Origin: Sulfurimonas sp.
GTDB taxonomy: Bacteria; Campylobacterota; Campylobacteria; Campylobacterales; Sulfurimonadaceae
NCBI GenBank assembly: GCA_027066935.1
Contig: JAMOMX010000069.1
Span: forward strand, 1-17,047
Length of the DNA stretch: 17,047 nucleotides
Direction: 5' to 3'
Shown: positions 6,556-14,173 of the stretch, one piece after another
Layout: each line of letters begins with the position of its first letter
Numbering within the stretch: position 1 is the first letter of the stretch
Position numbers and translations under genes: made by a program
Notes under the pieces: model-generated
Databases searched by the model: none
Seen by the model: only the letters and a program-made list of their open reading frames with translations
What the model was told of the DNA's origin: nothing

Positions 6556-6583
6556 TACCTTAAGACAAAATAAAGGGATTAGA

Positions 6584-7081
6584 ATGTTAAAAAAACTTTT
6601 GGTTATAGTTGCAATGGCAACAATGTTATTTGCAGGAAGTGAGTCTAGTTATCCATCTGATTGGAAAAATTATGAGAGTGTATCAACACCCTTAGCAACT
6701 ATAGGAGCTTTACCAGATTGTAATGCTGATGTTTCATCTTTACCTGTAATATATCAAGAAACAGTTTCAACTTACTGTGCAGTAAAGCCAGGTGGACCAG
6801 GTGCAGTTGAAATTTTAGTAAACTCTGTTGGTAAAAGTGCGTTTACAAAAAGAGATGGTAATTATCCTGATGGTTCAGTATTTATTTTACACTTAAAAGA
6901 TTTAAAAGTTTTATTTATAACAACTTATGAAAATAATAAACCTTTATATAGTATATATACTGAAGATGGACAAGATGCTGCTAATGTACCAGGAAGTGGA
7001 CTTAATCCAAATGATTGTAGGACATGTCATACTGGTTATGGTGCATTCTGCCTAAATGGTCAATGTGCAACATTACAATAG
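6584..7081 (+). CDS. secreted haem-c protein, probable cytochrome P460 family
   Basis: The 165-aa product starts with a signal peptide, MLKKLLVIVAMATMLFAGS, so it should act in the periplasm. Near the C-terminus C145-R-T-C148-H149 is a haem c attachment motif. The preceding part fits the cytochrome P460/cytochrome c'-beta fold: SDWKNY near the start, then YPDGSVFILHLK at 94-105 resembling the family's 'F-P-D-G-x-x' segment. Four further cysteines (46, 65, 156, 161) may form disulphides. Family members oxidise hydroxylamine or bind NO and other gases; which applies here cannot be told. The ATG at 6584 was chosen over an upstream in-frame ATG at 6530 because it has AGGG six bases away, yields the signal peptide and lies after the -10 box. 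A chemoreceptor gene starts 13 nt downstream, so a sensing role is possible. The haem motif is certain; the family is less so. Confidence 0.8.
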   Translation: MLKKLLVIVAMATMLFAGSESSYPSDWKNYESVSTPLATIGALPDCNADVSSLPVIYQETVSTYCAVKPGGPGAVEILVNSVGKSAFTKRDGNYPDGSVFILHLKDLKVLFITTYENNKPLYSIYTEDGQDAANVPGSGLNPNDCRTCHTGYGAFCLNGQCATLQ

Positions 7082-7094
7082 CTAAGGGGAAAGA

Positions 7095-8696
7095 TTGATA
7101 GAAAATAAAAAATCTATTCGAGATATAAGATTAATATATAAAATTCTAATCCCTTTTGTGCTATTTTCTACCTTATTTGCTTTATGGGTTGGTTATATTA
7201 TTTTTGATGGAAAGTATACTTCTGAGACTAAAGGTATGAAAGGTAAAGCAAAAGCTTCTTTTTCAGCCTTTATTCCTTTAAGTGAAGTATCTATATCCGG
7301 TGCAAATATTATGAAACTAAAATCCAAAGATATGCAATCTATTATAGATGCATCGGGAGCTTTGTTTGTTGATATAAAAGGTATGAGTAACAAAATACCA
7401 AAATCACTTTTTGCTCAAGAACAACCTCCAAAAGAGATAAAATATCAATATATTATAGACAAAAGTTTTACTACTGATAATATTGAAAGATTTATTGAAT
7501 TAATTAACTCATCATCAGAAAATATTATTATAGAAAATGGATTTTTAATTATAAAAGAAAATTTAAAAATAAATAATGGTGGTAGTGTTATTGCTGTTTT
7601 TGATGCTTCATCTCTTGAAACAATACCTTTAGAAATAATCAAAACTATTATGATAAAAGTACTGCCTGCTTTGATAGTGTTTATGTTTATTTTAATATAT
7701 ATTATTAGGATGTCATTAAAACCTGCTTCAGAAATTTCTAGTGTATTATCTAGTGATGTTAATGATTTAAGTAAAAGACTCACAGTTATAAATAGAGATG
7801 AACTTGGTGAAATCTCTCAGTGTTTTAATAACTTTTTATCAGAGATTGCAGGACTTATTACAAATATTAAGAGTAGTGGAAATCAAAACTCTACTCAGGT
7901 TGAAGATTTATTACAAACATCTATCACTATGCAAAAGCATATGGCAGAGATGGCTAAAGCTGTTGAGAATAGTGTTGAGTCTAGCAATAGTGTTAATAGG
8001 GTTTTAGAAGAGAGTAATGCTGATTCAATGGCTACTAAAGAAAATATTATAAGTGCGCAAGATTCTTTAGTAGTTATGGATAATGAAGTTTCAAATATGA
8101 GAGTTACGATTGAAGAAGGTTTGCAAAAAGAGTTGGCTATAGTAGAAAGGTTAGATTCTTTAGCAAATCAAATAGACGGTATGCGTAATGTTGTAAGTTC
8201 AATAAATGATATAGCAGATCAAACAAATCTTTTAGCACTTAATGCAGCAATTGAAGCAGCTCGTGCTGGTGAACATGGACGAGGTTTTGCAGTTGTTGCT
8301 GATGAAGTTCGTAAACTTGCGGAGAAAACTCAAAGCTCTTTAAATGAGATAAATAGTGTTATCTCAGTATTTATGGAATCAATTACAACTACAAGTTTAG
8401 AGATGAATCATAAGAAAAAAGATTATGAACAACTTGTAAAGACCTCTATCAATGTCAATGAACAAACTAAAGTTGTTTCAAGTGCTATGTGTAAAGCAGT
8501 TGAGATGTCAGAAAAATCTTCTGATGTATCAAAAGAATTATCAAGTCAAATTGTTGGTATTATCTCTGAAATAGAAAAAATAAATGAGTTGTCAAACTCT
8601 GATTTGAAAAGCGTTGACAATATTGCAAACATAGCAAAAAGCTTAAAAGATACGTCTATAAAATTAGATAAACAACTATCAGTATTTACCATTTAA
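7095..8696 (+). CDS. methyl-accepting chemotaxis protein
   Basis: This transmembrane chemoreceptor signals to CheA/CheW. The 533-aa protein has TM1 at about 14-37, a periplasmic sensor of about 145 residues, TM2 at about 185-206, a HAMP domain at about 207-260, and a long cytoplasmic coiled-coil hairpin. Its tip, at about 373-410, is the highly conserved IADQTNLLALNAAIEAAR and RGFAVVADEVRKLAE. No CheR/CheB-binding pentapeptide is visible at the C-terminus, which ends QLSVFTI. The periplasmic part has no CxxCH and was not assigned to a sensor family. Translation starts at TTG 7095, preceded by AAGGGG at 7084-7089; no ATG with a comparable ribosome site is near. The gene follows the haem protein by 13 nt, implying co-transcription and perhaps a ligand-binding partnership. 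Confidence 0.95.
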   Translation: MIENKKSIRDIRLIYKILIPFVLFSTLFALWVGYIIFDGKYTSETKGMKGKAKASFSAFIPLSEVSISGANIMKLKSKDMQSIIDASGALFVDIKGMSNKIPKSLFAQEQPPKEIKYQYIIDKSFTTDNIERFIELINSSSENIIIENGFLIIKENLKINNGGSVIAVFDASSLETIPLEIIKTIMIKVLPALIVFMFILIYIIRMSLKPASEISSVLSSDVNDLSKRLTVINRDELGEISQCFNNFLSEIAGLITNIKSSGNQNSTQVEDLLQTSITMQKHMAEMAKAVENSVESSNSVNRVLEESNADSMATKENIISAQDSLVVMDNEVSNMRVTIEEGLQKELAIVERLDSLANQIDGMRNVVSSINDIADQTNLLALNAAIEAARAGEHGRGFAVVADEVRKLAEKTQSSLNEINSVISVFMESITTTSLEMNHKKKDYEQLVKTSINVNEQTKVVSSAMCKAVEMSEKSSDVSKELSSQIVGIISEIEKINELSNSDLKSVDNIANIAKSLKDTSIKLDKQLSVFTI

Positions 8697-8724
8697 AGGA
8701 TTATTATAGCTTTGTCTTAAAACT

Positions 8725-9840
8725 TTAAACTTTAAGTTCAAATGAGTGTTTATCATAAATTTTTCCGTTTATCACTAAAGCAATATTGTGTTCACCTTTA
8801 TAGTGTTTTCGAGTTGAAAAATTTGCTAATTTATGTTTTTTACTTATATTTATAGTTTCATTTGCTTTAATAGTTTTAGATGAAAGTTTAAATACTTTTG
8901 GAGACAAAGAGCCATTTGCTTTTTTATAATAGATAATAAAATCTATCATTATCTTAAGTGGTTTAACCTCTTTTGAACTTATTTCTACATTAAAATCTAG
9001 ATTTTCCCCTAGATATATTTTAGTAGCGTTAAGTGTAATAGTTACATCAAATTTATCACTTTGTTTATACCCTAGAAGTGATAGTGCATCAACATTTCCA
9101 TCTTTTAAAAGTGTACGAAGTGCATGTTTTGTTAACCATCTCATCTCTTTAGTATCATCTTGCCATGATATAAGAGTTTTTATCACTACATCTGGATTGT
9201 CTTTAGAGATATCATTTAGGTTGTTTGCAACTGAGCGTCTAACATAAAGTTCAGGGTCGTTTTTTAATTTTTCTAAAAGTTTTAAAATAGGTGTAGGGTC
9301 TTTTTTAAATCTATTTAGTGCAAAAGCCCAAGGTAGACGAGGGCGACAGCCCTCACTAACTAAGCGTCTAACATGTGGGCAGTCATCCATGCACCACTTC
9401 TCTAAAATTTGCATAGTTTTTTCATAGTGTTCAAGTATAAAAAACCTTATATGAAACTCTGCTGTAAATCTTCTAGTTATTTCATAAAATGCATTCATAG
9501 ATAACTCAAAATTTTCCATACCACATCTAGTTACATAACCCGCTTGAGGCATAAGGATAAATCCATCATACCCAAAGTTTTCAGTATCTATAATTTCATC
9601 AGGTAAAATCTTTAGGAGTACATCTACACCCCTTTGAAAAGGTTTAGGTAAAAAAGATACAAGAGCATCCTCAATAAGATTTGAACGCTTTTTTAATTCT
9701 AATGAATCTAGTTGTAAAAAAATAGTATTTAAAAATTTATCATATTCAAACTCTAAATATACATCTATAATTGAATCGGCTAGGTGTGTAATATTTGCTT
9801 TGTTAAAAGCAACAGATTTCATATCAAATTTTTCTTTCAT
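8725..9840 (-). CDS. alkC: AlkC-type DNA alkylation repair glycosylase with C-terminal Ig-like domain
   Basis: Enzymes of the AlkC/AlkD HEAT-like-repeat superfamily remove alkylated bases such as 3-methyladenine; AlkC also accepts 3-methylcytosine. The 371-aa protein shows the AlkC signatures: FTAEFHIRFF at 125-134, HVRRLVSEGCRPRLPWA at 156-172, DPELYVRRSVANNLNDIS at 195-212 and HALRTLLKDG at 239-248, all in helical repeats. From about 264 to the end the sequence switches to beta-strand-like segments (DVTITLNATKIYLGENLDF... HNIALVINGK), matching the Ig-like domain of the longer AlkC subtype; short AlkC proteins end near residue 260. The start at 9840 is the longest; an in-frame ATG six codons later is an alternative. 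A minus-strand TATAAT lies at 9872-9867. It converges on the chemoreceptor gene with a 28-nt gap. Confidence 0.9.
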   Translation of the reverse strand: MKEKFDMKSVAFNKANITHLADSIIDVYLEFEYDKFLNTIFLQLDSLELKKRSNLIEDALVSFLPKPFQRGVDVLLKILPDEIIDTENFGYDGFILMPQAGYVTRCGMENFELSMNAFYEITRRFTAEFHIRFFILEHYEKTMQILEKWCMDDCPHVRRLVSEGCRPRLPWAFALNRFKKDPTPILKLLEKLKNDPELYVRRSVANNLNDISKDNPDVVIKTLISWQDDTKEMRWLTKHALRTLLKDGNVDALSLLGYKQSDKFDVTITLNATKIYLGENLDFNVEISSKEVKPLKIMIDFIIYYKKANGSLSPKVFKLSSKTIKANETINISKKHKLANFSTRKHYKGEHNIALVINGKIYDKHSFELKV

Positions 9841-9866
9841 TTTTTATTATCCAGTTATTTTTAAAA

Positions 9867-9872
9867 ATTATA
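9867..9872 (-). promoter_or_regulatory. alkC -10 box
   Basis: Minus-strand TATAAT, 26 bases before the start codon, with no recognisable -35. The short leader contains GGA about 12 bases before the ATG as the only candidate ribosome site. Confidence 0.4.
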
Positions 9873-9943
9873 GTGAAATTTTTTATTAATTGCAGTAATA
9901 CCTACTTTTTAATGGGGATTGGTATAAATATTTCATTACAAAA

Positions 9944-9965
9944 TTATGATATTATAACATCATAA
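9944..9965. promoter_or_regulatory. 22-bp near-perfect palindrome upstream of proA
   Basis: TTATGAT-A-TTATAA-C-ATCATAA is symmetrical at 10 of 11 base pairs. It lies 39-61 bases before the proA start and includes TATAA, so it may overlap the -10 region and act as an operator. Which regulator would bind is unknown; it does not match a full Fur box. Confidence 0.35.
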
Positions 9966-9969
9966 TAAA

Positions 9970-9990
9970 ATTCTCAATAAGCTTGAGAAT
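9970..9990 (+). promoter_or_regulatory. hairpin in the proA leader
   Basis: ATTCTCAA (9970-9977) and TTGAGAAT (9983-9990) form a perfect 8-bp stem with loop TAAGC, ending three bases before the GGAG ribosome site at 9994-9997. It may influence translation of proA or be a second dyad operator. No T-run follows, so it is not an intrinsic terminator. Confidence 0.4.
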
Positions 9991-10004
9991 GATGGAGTAA
10001 ATAA

Positions 10005-11237
10005 ATGGAACAGTTTTTAAGTAGAGCAAAAGATGCAAGTAGAGTTTTATCTACTATTAGTGGCAAAGAAAAAAATAGAATTTTAAATGAGATGGCAGCG
10101 GCTCTTAGAAGTAATACTAAGGATTTAATAGAAGCCAATGCTAAAGATATGCAAGCTGGTAAAAAAAACAATCTAACATCTGCACTTATGGATAGACTTC
10201 TTCTTGATGAGGGACGAATAGATGCCATGGCAACTGCAATAGAGGAGATAGCTAACTTAAAAGACCCAGTTGGAAGAGTTCTTGATGGTTGGATAACTGA
10301 AGATGGATTAAATATTCAAAAAGTAAGTATCCCTATAGGAGTAATAGGTATTATATATGAATCTCGCCCAAATGTTACCAGTGATACAGCGGCACTTTGT
10401 TTTAAAAGCTCAAATGTATGTGTACTAAAAGGTGGTAAAGAAGCTCAAAATTCAAATGAAGCTATTGCTAAAATACTCCAAGCAACACTCAAGAAAAACA
10501 ATCTTCCAGAAGCTTTGATTTCGCTAATTCCTGATGCTTCAAGGGAAGGTGTAGATAAACTTATCAAGATGGATAAATATGTAGATTTGATTATTCCCCG
10601 TGGTGGGGCAGGGCTTATCAAACATGTTAGTGAAAATGCAACTGTAAGTGTAGTAAAACATGATAAAGGTCAATGCCATACATATATAGACAAAGATGCA
10701 AAAATTGACAATGCAATAGCTATTGCACTAAATGCAAAAGTGCAACGCCCTGGTGTATGTAACGCTATGGAGACGCTTTTAGTAGATAGAGAGATAGCTT
10801 CAAAAATATTACCTGATTTAAAATCTAAATTTGATAATGAAAAAACTGAATTAAAAGGTTGTTTGGAGACTCAAGCCATTATAGATGTGATATATGCTAC
10901 AGATGAAGATTATAATACTGAATACTTGGCAAATATATTAAATATAAAAGTTGTAGATGGAGTTAGTGGAGCAATTGAGCATATAATCAGGTTTGGCTCT
11001 GGTCACTCTGAAGCTATTGTTAGTGAAAATATCACAACAGCTGAGAAGTTTTTAAATGCTATAGATGCAGCGGCTGTATATGTAAATGCTTCAACTCGTT
11101 TTACAGATGGTGGAGCTTTTGGGTTTGGTGCAGAGGTGGGAATAAGCACAAATAAGCTTCATGCTCGTGGACCAATGGGGATAGAGGGACTTACTACATA
11201 TAAATTTAAAATTTATGGAAGTGGTCAAATTAGGTGA
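10005..11237 (+). CDS. proA: gamma-glutamyl phosphate reductase
   Basis: The enzyme reduces gamma-glutamyl phosphate to glutamate-5-semialdehyde with NADPH, the second step of proline synthesis, in the cytoplasm. At 410 aa it matches the family (E. coli 417). It belongs to the aldehyde dehydrogenase superfamily: the catalytic cysteine is C252 in KVQRPGVCNAMETLL. Other family motifs are YESRPNVTSD at 118-127, LKGGKEAQNSN at 141-151, IPRGGAGLI at 197-205 and FGFGAEVGISTNKLHARGPMG near the C-terminus. The ATG has GGAG seven bases upstream. The partner kinase gene proB is not adjacent. A palindrome and a hairpin occupy the leader. Confidence 0.98.
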   Translation: MEQFLSRAKDASRVLSTISGKEKNRILNEMAAALRSNTKDLIEANAKDMQAGKKNNLTSALMDRLLLDEGRIDAMATAIEEIANLKDPVGRVLDGWITEDGLNIQKVSIPIGVIGIIYESRPNVTSDTAALCFKSSNVCVLKGGKEAQNSNEAIAKILQATLKKNNLPEALISLIPDASREGVDKLIKMDKYVDLIIPRGGAGLIKHVSENATVSVVKHDKGQCHTYIDKDAKIDNAIAIALNAKVQRPGVCNAMETLLVDREIASKILPDLKSKFDNEKTELKGCLETQAIIDVIYATDEDYNTEYLANILNIKVVDGVSGAIEHIIRFGSGHSEAIVSENITTAEKFLNAIDAAAVYVNASTRFTDGGAFGFGAEVGISTNKLHARGPMGIEGLTTYKFKIYGSGQIR

Positions 11238-11307
11238 CTATGAGTATATTAGCCTATTTTGATATTTAAATTATTTGATTGGTTAATGTATTATACTAAG
11301 GATAAAC

Positions 11308-11883
11308 ATGGGCTACTTTCCAACATTTATAAAAATAGATGATAAAAAGACACTTATTGTAGGTGGTGGAAATATTGCTTATGAAAAACTTGAAAAATTA
11401 TTAGATTTCACACAAAATATATCAATTATATCACCTAAATTTTCTGATAAGATGATAGAAAAAATCAATAAATATAATTTAAAGTTTGAAAATCGAGTAT
11501 ATAAAACTGATGATATAAAAGAGTTTAATATAGTTATTGTTGCTGTTGATAATATTAATTTACAGGGACAAATATTTGAAGAATCAAAACAATATAAATG
11601 TTTATGTAACTGTGTTGATTCAGTGGAGTATTGCGATTTTATATTTCCATCATATATAAAAAAAGATGATTTAACCATCGCTATATCAACATCTGGAAAC
11701 TCTCCTGCTTTAGCCAAACACTTAAAAATATATCTTAAAAAATTAATTCCAGATGGGATAAGTGATTTTTTAAAACAGATGAAAGATTTCAGAAAAACAA
11801 TGCCAAAAGGCAAAGAGAGGATGCAATTTTTAGATAAAAAAGCTAAAGAATATATAGATGAATGGAATAAAAAGCAAATATAA
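11308..11883 (+). CDS. precorrin-2 dehydrogenase (sirohaem synthase N-terminal domain, Met8/SirC type)
   Basis: Proteins of this family oxidise precorrin-2 to sirohydrochlorin with NAD, and some also insert iron, giving sirohaem for sulfite and nitrite reductases. The 191-aa protein corresponds to the N-terminal half of CysG without the methyltransferase domain. The NAD-binding Rossmann motif is LIVGGGNIAYEKLEKLL at 16-32. The likely catalytic aspartate is D104 in NCVDSVEYCDFIFPS, and STSGNSPALAKHLK at 127-140 is a family signature. The C-terminal tail is lysine-rich. AAGGA lies five bases before the ATG. It sits 70 nt after proA with a possible TATACT at 11292-11297, but that box is so close to the start that transcription from proA cannot be excluded. 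No uroporphyrinogen methyltransferase gene is adjacent. Confidence 0.92.
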   Translation: MGYFPTFIKIDDKKTLIVGGGNIAYEKLEKLLDFTQNISIISPKFSDKMIEKINKYNLKFENRVYKTDDIKEFNIVIVAVDNINLQGQIFEESKQYKCLCNCVDSVEYCDFIFPSYIKKDDLTIAISTSGNSPALAKHLKIYLKKLIPDGISDFLKQMKDFRKTMPKGKERMQFLDKKAKEYIDEWNKKQI

Positions 11884-11940
11884 AATATACTCAATCTAAA
11901 AGATAAAAACAAATTTACCTCCTTTTAACCACAAAAAAGA

Positions 11941-11946
11941 TATAAT
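11941..11946 (+). promoter_or_regulatory. guaB -10 box
   Basis: TATAAT, 54 bases before the guaB ATG, in an AT-rich leader that ends with AAGGA at 11991-11995. No consensus -35 at 16-18 bp spacing. Confidence 0.5.
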
Positions 11947-12000
11947 CGAAAAATTATTATATAAATAAGCATATTATATTCTTAGGACCAAAGGATAACC

Positions 12001-13446
12001 ATGAACATTCGTAAAAAAGCCCTGACATTTGAAGATGTACTTTTAATTCCAAAATACTCTGAAGTATTACCTAAAGAGGTAGATCTTAAGACAAAACTAA
12101 CAAAAAATATTTCGCTAAAGATTCCTATTATCTCAGCTGCTATGGATACTGTTACAGAATATCGTGCAGCTATCGCTATGGCTAGACTTGGCGGAATTGG
12201 AATTATCCATAAAAATATGGATATAAAAGCTCAATGTAAACAAGTTACTAAAGTAAAAAAAAGTGAAAGTGGAATAATTATTGACCCAATATTTGTCCAT
12301 CCTGATGCTACTTTAGCTGATGCAGAAAAATTGATGAGTGAGTATAGAATATCTGGTGTTCCTGTGGTAGATGGGCATAATAAACTTTTAGGAATTCTCA
12401 CCAATCGTGACATGAGATTTGAAAAAGATATGAGAAAACTAGCAGGTGAAGCTATGACTTATATGCCTTTAATAACAGCTAAAAAAGGAATTTCCCTTGA
12501 TGATGCTGCTGATATTATGCATAAAAATAAGATTGAAAAACTACCAATAATTGATGCAGATGGATTTTTAAAAGGTCTAATTACAATTAAAGATATTAAA
12601 AAACGTATTGAATACCCAAATTCAAATAAAGATAGCTTTGGTCGTTTAGTTGTAGGTGCTGCTATAGGTGTTGGACAAATGGATAGAGCTAAGGCACTCG
12701 TAGATGCTGGTTGTGATGTTTTAGTTCTTGACTCTGCTCATGGACACTCAAAAGGAATTTTAGACACAGTAAAAGAGATAAAAGAGACTTTAGAGATAGA
12801 TGTTATTGCAGGAAATGTTGCAACTGGTGAAGCAGTTGAAGCTTTAATAAAAGCTGGAGCTGATGCTGTTAAAGTAGGGATAGGTCCTGGATCAATTTGT
12901 ACTACTCGAATAGTTGCTGGAGTTGGAGTGCCTCAAATTTCTGCTATTGATGAATGCGCTCAAGCTGCACGTAAACATAATATACCTATTATTGCAGATG
13001 GCGGGATTAAATACTCTGGTGATCTCTCTAAAGCTTTAGCTGTTGGTGCTAGTTGTATCATGGCTGGCTCACTTTTAGCTGGAACTGAAGAGAGTCCTGG
13101 TGAAACTATTATGTATCAAGGTCGTCAATATAAATCATACCGTGGTATGGGTAGTATTGGAGCTATGCAAAAAGGCTCAAATGATAGGTATTTTCAAGAG
13201 GGAACAGCAGCTGATAAGTTAGTTCCTGAGGGGATAGAGGGTCGCGTTCCATTTCGTGGCTCAATTGCAGGAATAGTTCATCAAATGATGGGTGGACTTC
13301 GTGCATCTATGGGTTATTGTGGAAGTAAAGATATACCTGCATTTTGGGAAAAAGCTGAATTTGTTGAGATAACAAGCGCAGGACTTAAAGAGAGTCATGT
13401 GCATGATGTAATTATCACTCAAGAAGCACCTAACTATCGTGTGTAA
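12001..13446 (+). CDS. guaB: inosine-5'-monophosphate dehydrogenase
   Basis: The enzyme converts IMP to XMP with NAD, the committed step of guanine nucleotide synthesis. The 481-aa protein is full length. The barrel starts with ALTFEDVLLIPKYSEVLP and contains SAAMDTVTE at 45-53. Two CBS domains are inserted at about 92-203. The catalytic cysteine is C300 in GIGPGSICTTRIVAGVG. Further signatures are ADGGIKYSGD at 332-341, the RGMGS segment at 381-385, the mobile-flap Arg-Tyr pair R396-Y397 in NDRYFQEG, and EGIEGRVPFRG at 410-420. AAGGA precedes the ATG by five bases, and a dedicated TATAAT lies upstream, so it is probably transcribed on its own. Confidence 0.98.
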   Translation: MNIRKKALTFEDVLLIPKYSEVLPKEVDLKTKLTKNISLKIPIISAAMDTVTEYRAAIAMARLGGIGIIHKNMDIKAQCKQVTKVKKSESGIIIDPIFVHPDATLADAEKLMSEYRISGVPVVDGHNKLLGILTNRDMRFEKDMRKLAGEAMTYMPLITAKKGISLDDAADIMHKNKIEKLPIIDADGFLKGLITIKDIKKRIEYPNSNKDSFGRLVVGAAIGVGQMDRAKALVDAGCDVLVLDSAHGHSKGILDTVKEIKETLEIDVIAGNVATGEAVEALIKAGADAVKVGIGPGSICTTRIVAGVGVPQISAIDECAQAARKHNIPIIADGGIKYSGDLSKALAVGASCIMAGSLLAGTEESPGETIMYQGRQYKSYRGMGSIGAMQKGSNDRYFQEGTAADKLVPEGIEGRVPFRGSIAGIVHQMMGGLRASMGYCGSKDIPAFWEKAEFVEITSAGLKESHVHDVIITQEAPNYRV

Positions 13447-13520
13447 TGATTAAACCTTGTTAAAAAGTTGAAGATGAATTTACAGAAATATTCTGACGTT
13501 ATCTTAATAAAAGAGAAGAG

Positions 13521-14108
13521 ATGCGAAAATTAAAAGATTTTATCGGTAAATATATTGAACTAACAGATGAAGATTTAAAACAATTTTCACAGCATGTTAA
13601 AATTAAAAAATATAAAAAAAATGAAATAATACATCATATTGGAGATGTATTTAAAAATATCATGTTTATTAATAGTGGTATTGCTAGATCATATATTATC
13701 AAAGAAGATGGAAAAGATTTTACTTGGTATATTCATTTCTCAAATGATAATAGTGCAAATCTAAAAAACTTTTTTATAGTTGATTATGCAAGTTTTACAC
13801 ATCAAGAACCATCAAAAATGAATTTTGAGGCATTGCAAGATTGTGAAGTATTTATTATTGAATATGAAGTCTTAGAAAAACTTTATAACTCAGATATTAA
13901 GTGGCAATTTTTAGGAAGAATAATTGCACAAGAAGCGTATCATTTAACTCACCATAGAACAATATCTCTTTTAACTTTAACAGCTAAAGAAAGATTAGAT
14001 AACTTGATTGAGGAATATCCTAATATTTTTGAGAAAGTTCCACATTATCATATAGCTTCTTTTTTAGGTATTGCTCCACAATCTTTAAGTAGATTAAGAA
14101 AACCCTGA
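13521..14108 (+). CDS. Crp/Fnr-family transcriptional regulator (cyclic-nucleotide-binding-like)
   Basis: This is a predicted DNA-binding regulator. The 195-aa protein has an N-terminal cNMP-binding-like beta-roll at about 20-120 (KKNEIIHHIGDVFKNIMFINSGIARSYI, then DGKDFTWYIHF), a dimerisation helix at about 120-150, and a C-terminal helix-turn-helix with VPHYHIASFLGIAPQSLSRLRK at 173-194. It lacks the cysteine cluster of iron-sulfur FNR proteins. The layout 'SG..R.Y....DGK..T', 'T..AKERL..L...YP' and 'IASFLGI.PQSLSRLRK' is the one common in Bacteroidetes Crp-like regulators, which suggests possible transfer; this is recollection of family style, not a search. Its effector is unknown. It precedes the exported hydrolase gene by 65 nt in the same direction and may control it. 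The leader has an AAGAGAAGAG purine run directly before the ATG. Confidence 0.85.
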   Translation: MRKLKDFIGKYIELTDEDLKQFSQHVKIKKYKKNEIIHHIGDVFKNIMFINSGIARSYIIKEDGKDFTWYIHFSNDNSANLKNFFIVDYASFTHQEPSKMNFEALQDCEVFIIEYEVLEKLYNSDIKWQFLGRIIAQEAYHLTHHRTISLLTLTAKERLDNLIEEYPNIFEKVPHYHIASFLGIAPQSLSRLRKP

Positions 14109-14173
14109 ACAAATGTTAATGCAAATATTTTAAGAAAGTAGTAAAATATCTAAAATTCTATACAGGATGTATT

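Larger units (their letters stand above)
6250..6583. other. AT-rich gap after the tRNA cluster
   Basis: This stretch separates the tRNA cluster from the haem protein gene and is almost entirely A/T. It contains no convincing terminator; the only short G/C dyad is GGCTAGAGCC near 6290, without a proper T-tract. It does hold a -10 box for the next gene (6535-6540) and one very short hydrophobic ORF (6472-6555). Nothing else was recognised. Confidence 0.6.

Noticed and set aside
8697..8745. Possible shared terminator between the chemoreceptor and alkC genes
   Set aside because: Only a weak all-A/T dyad (CTTAAA/TTTAAG) is present, with no G/C stem and no proper T-run.
9983..9996. Possible Fur-like half site (GAGAATGATGG) before proA
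   Set aside because: Only a partial match to the GATAATGATAAT pattern, and the bases are better explained by the perfect 8-bp hairpin.
9974..10228. 84-codon minus-strand frame opposite the start of proA
   Set aside because: Antisense shadow of proA conserved coding; no promoter or ribosome site.
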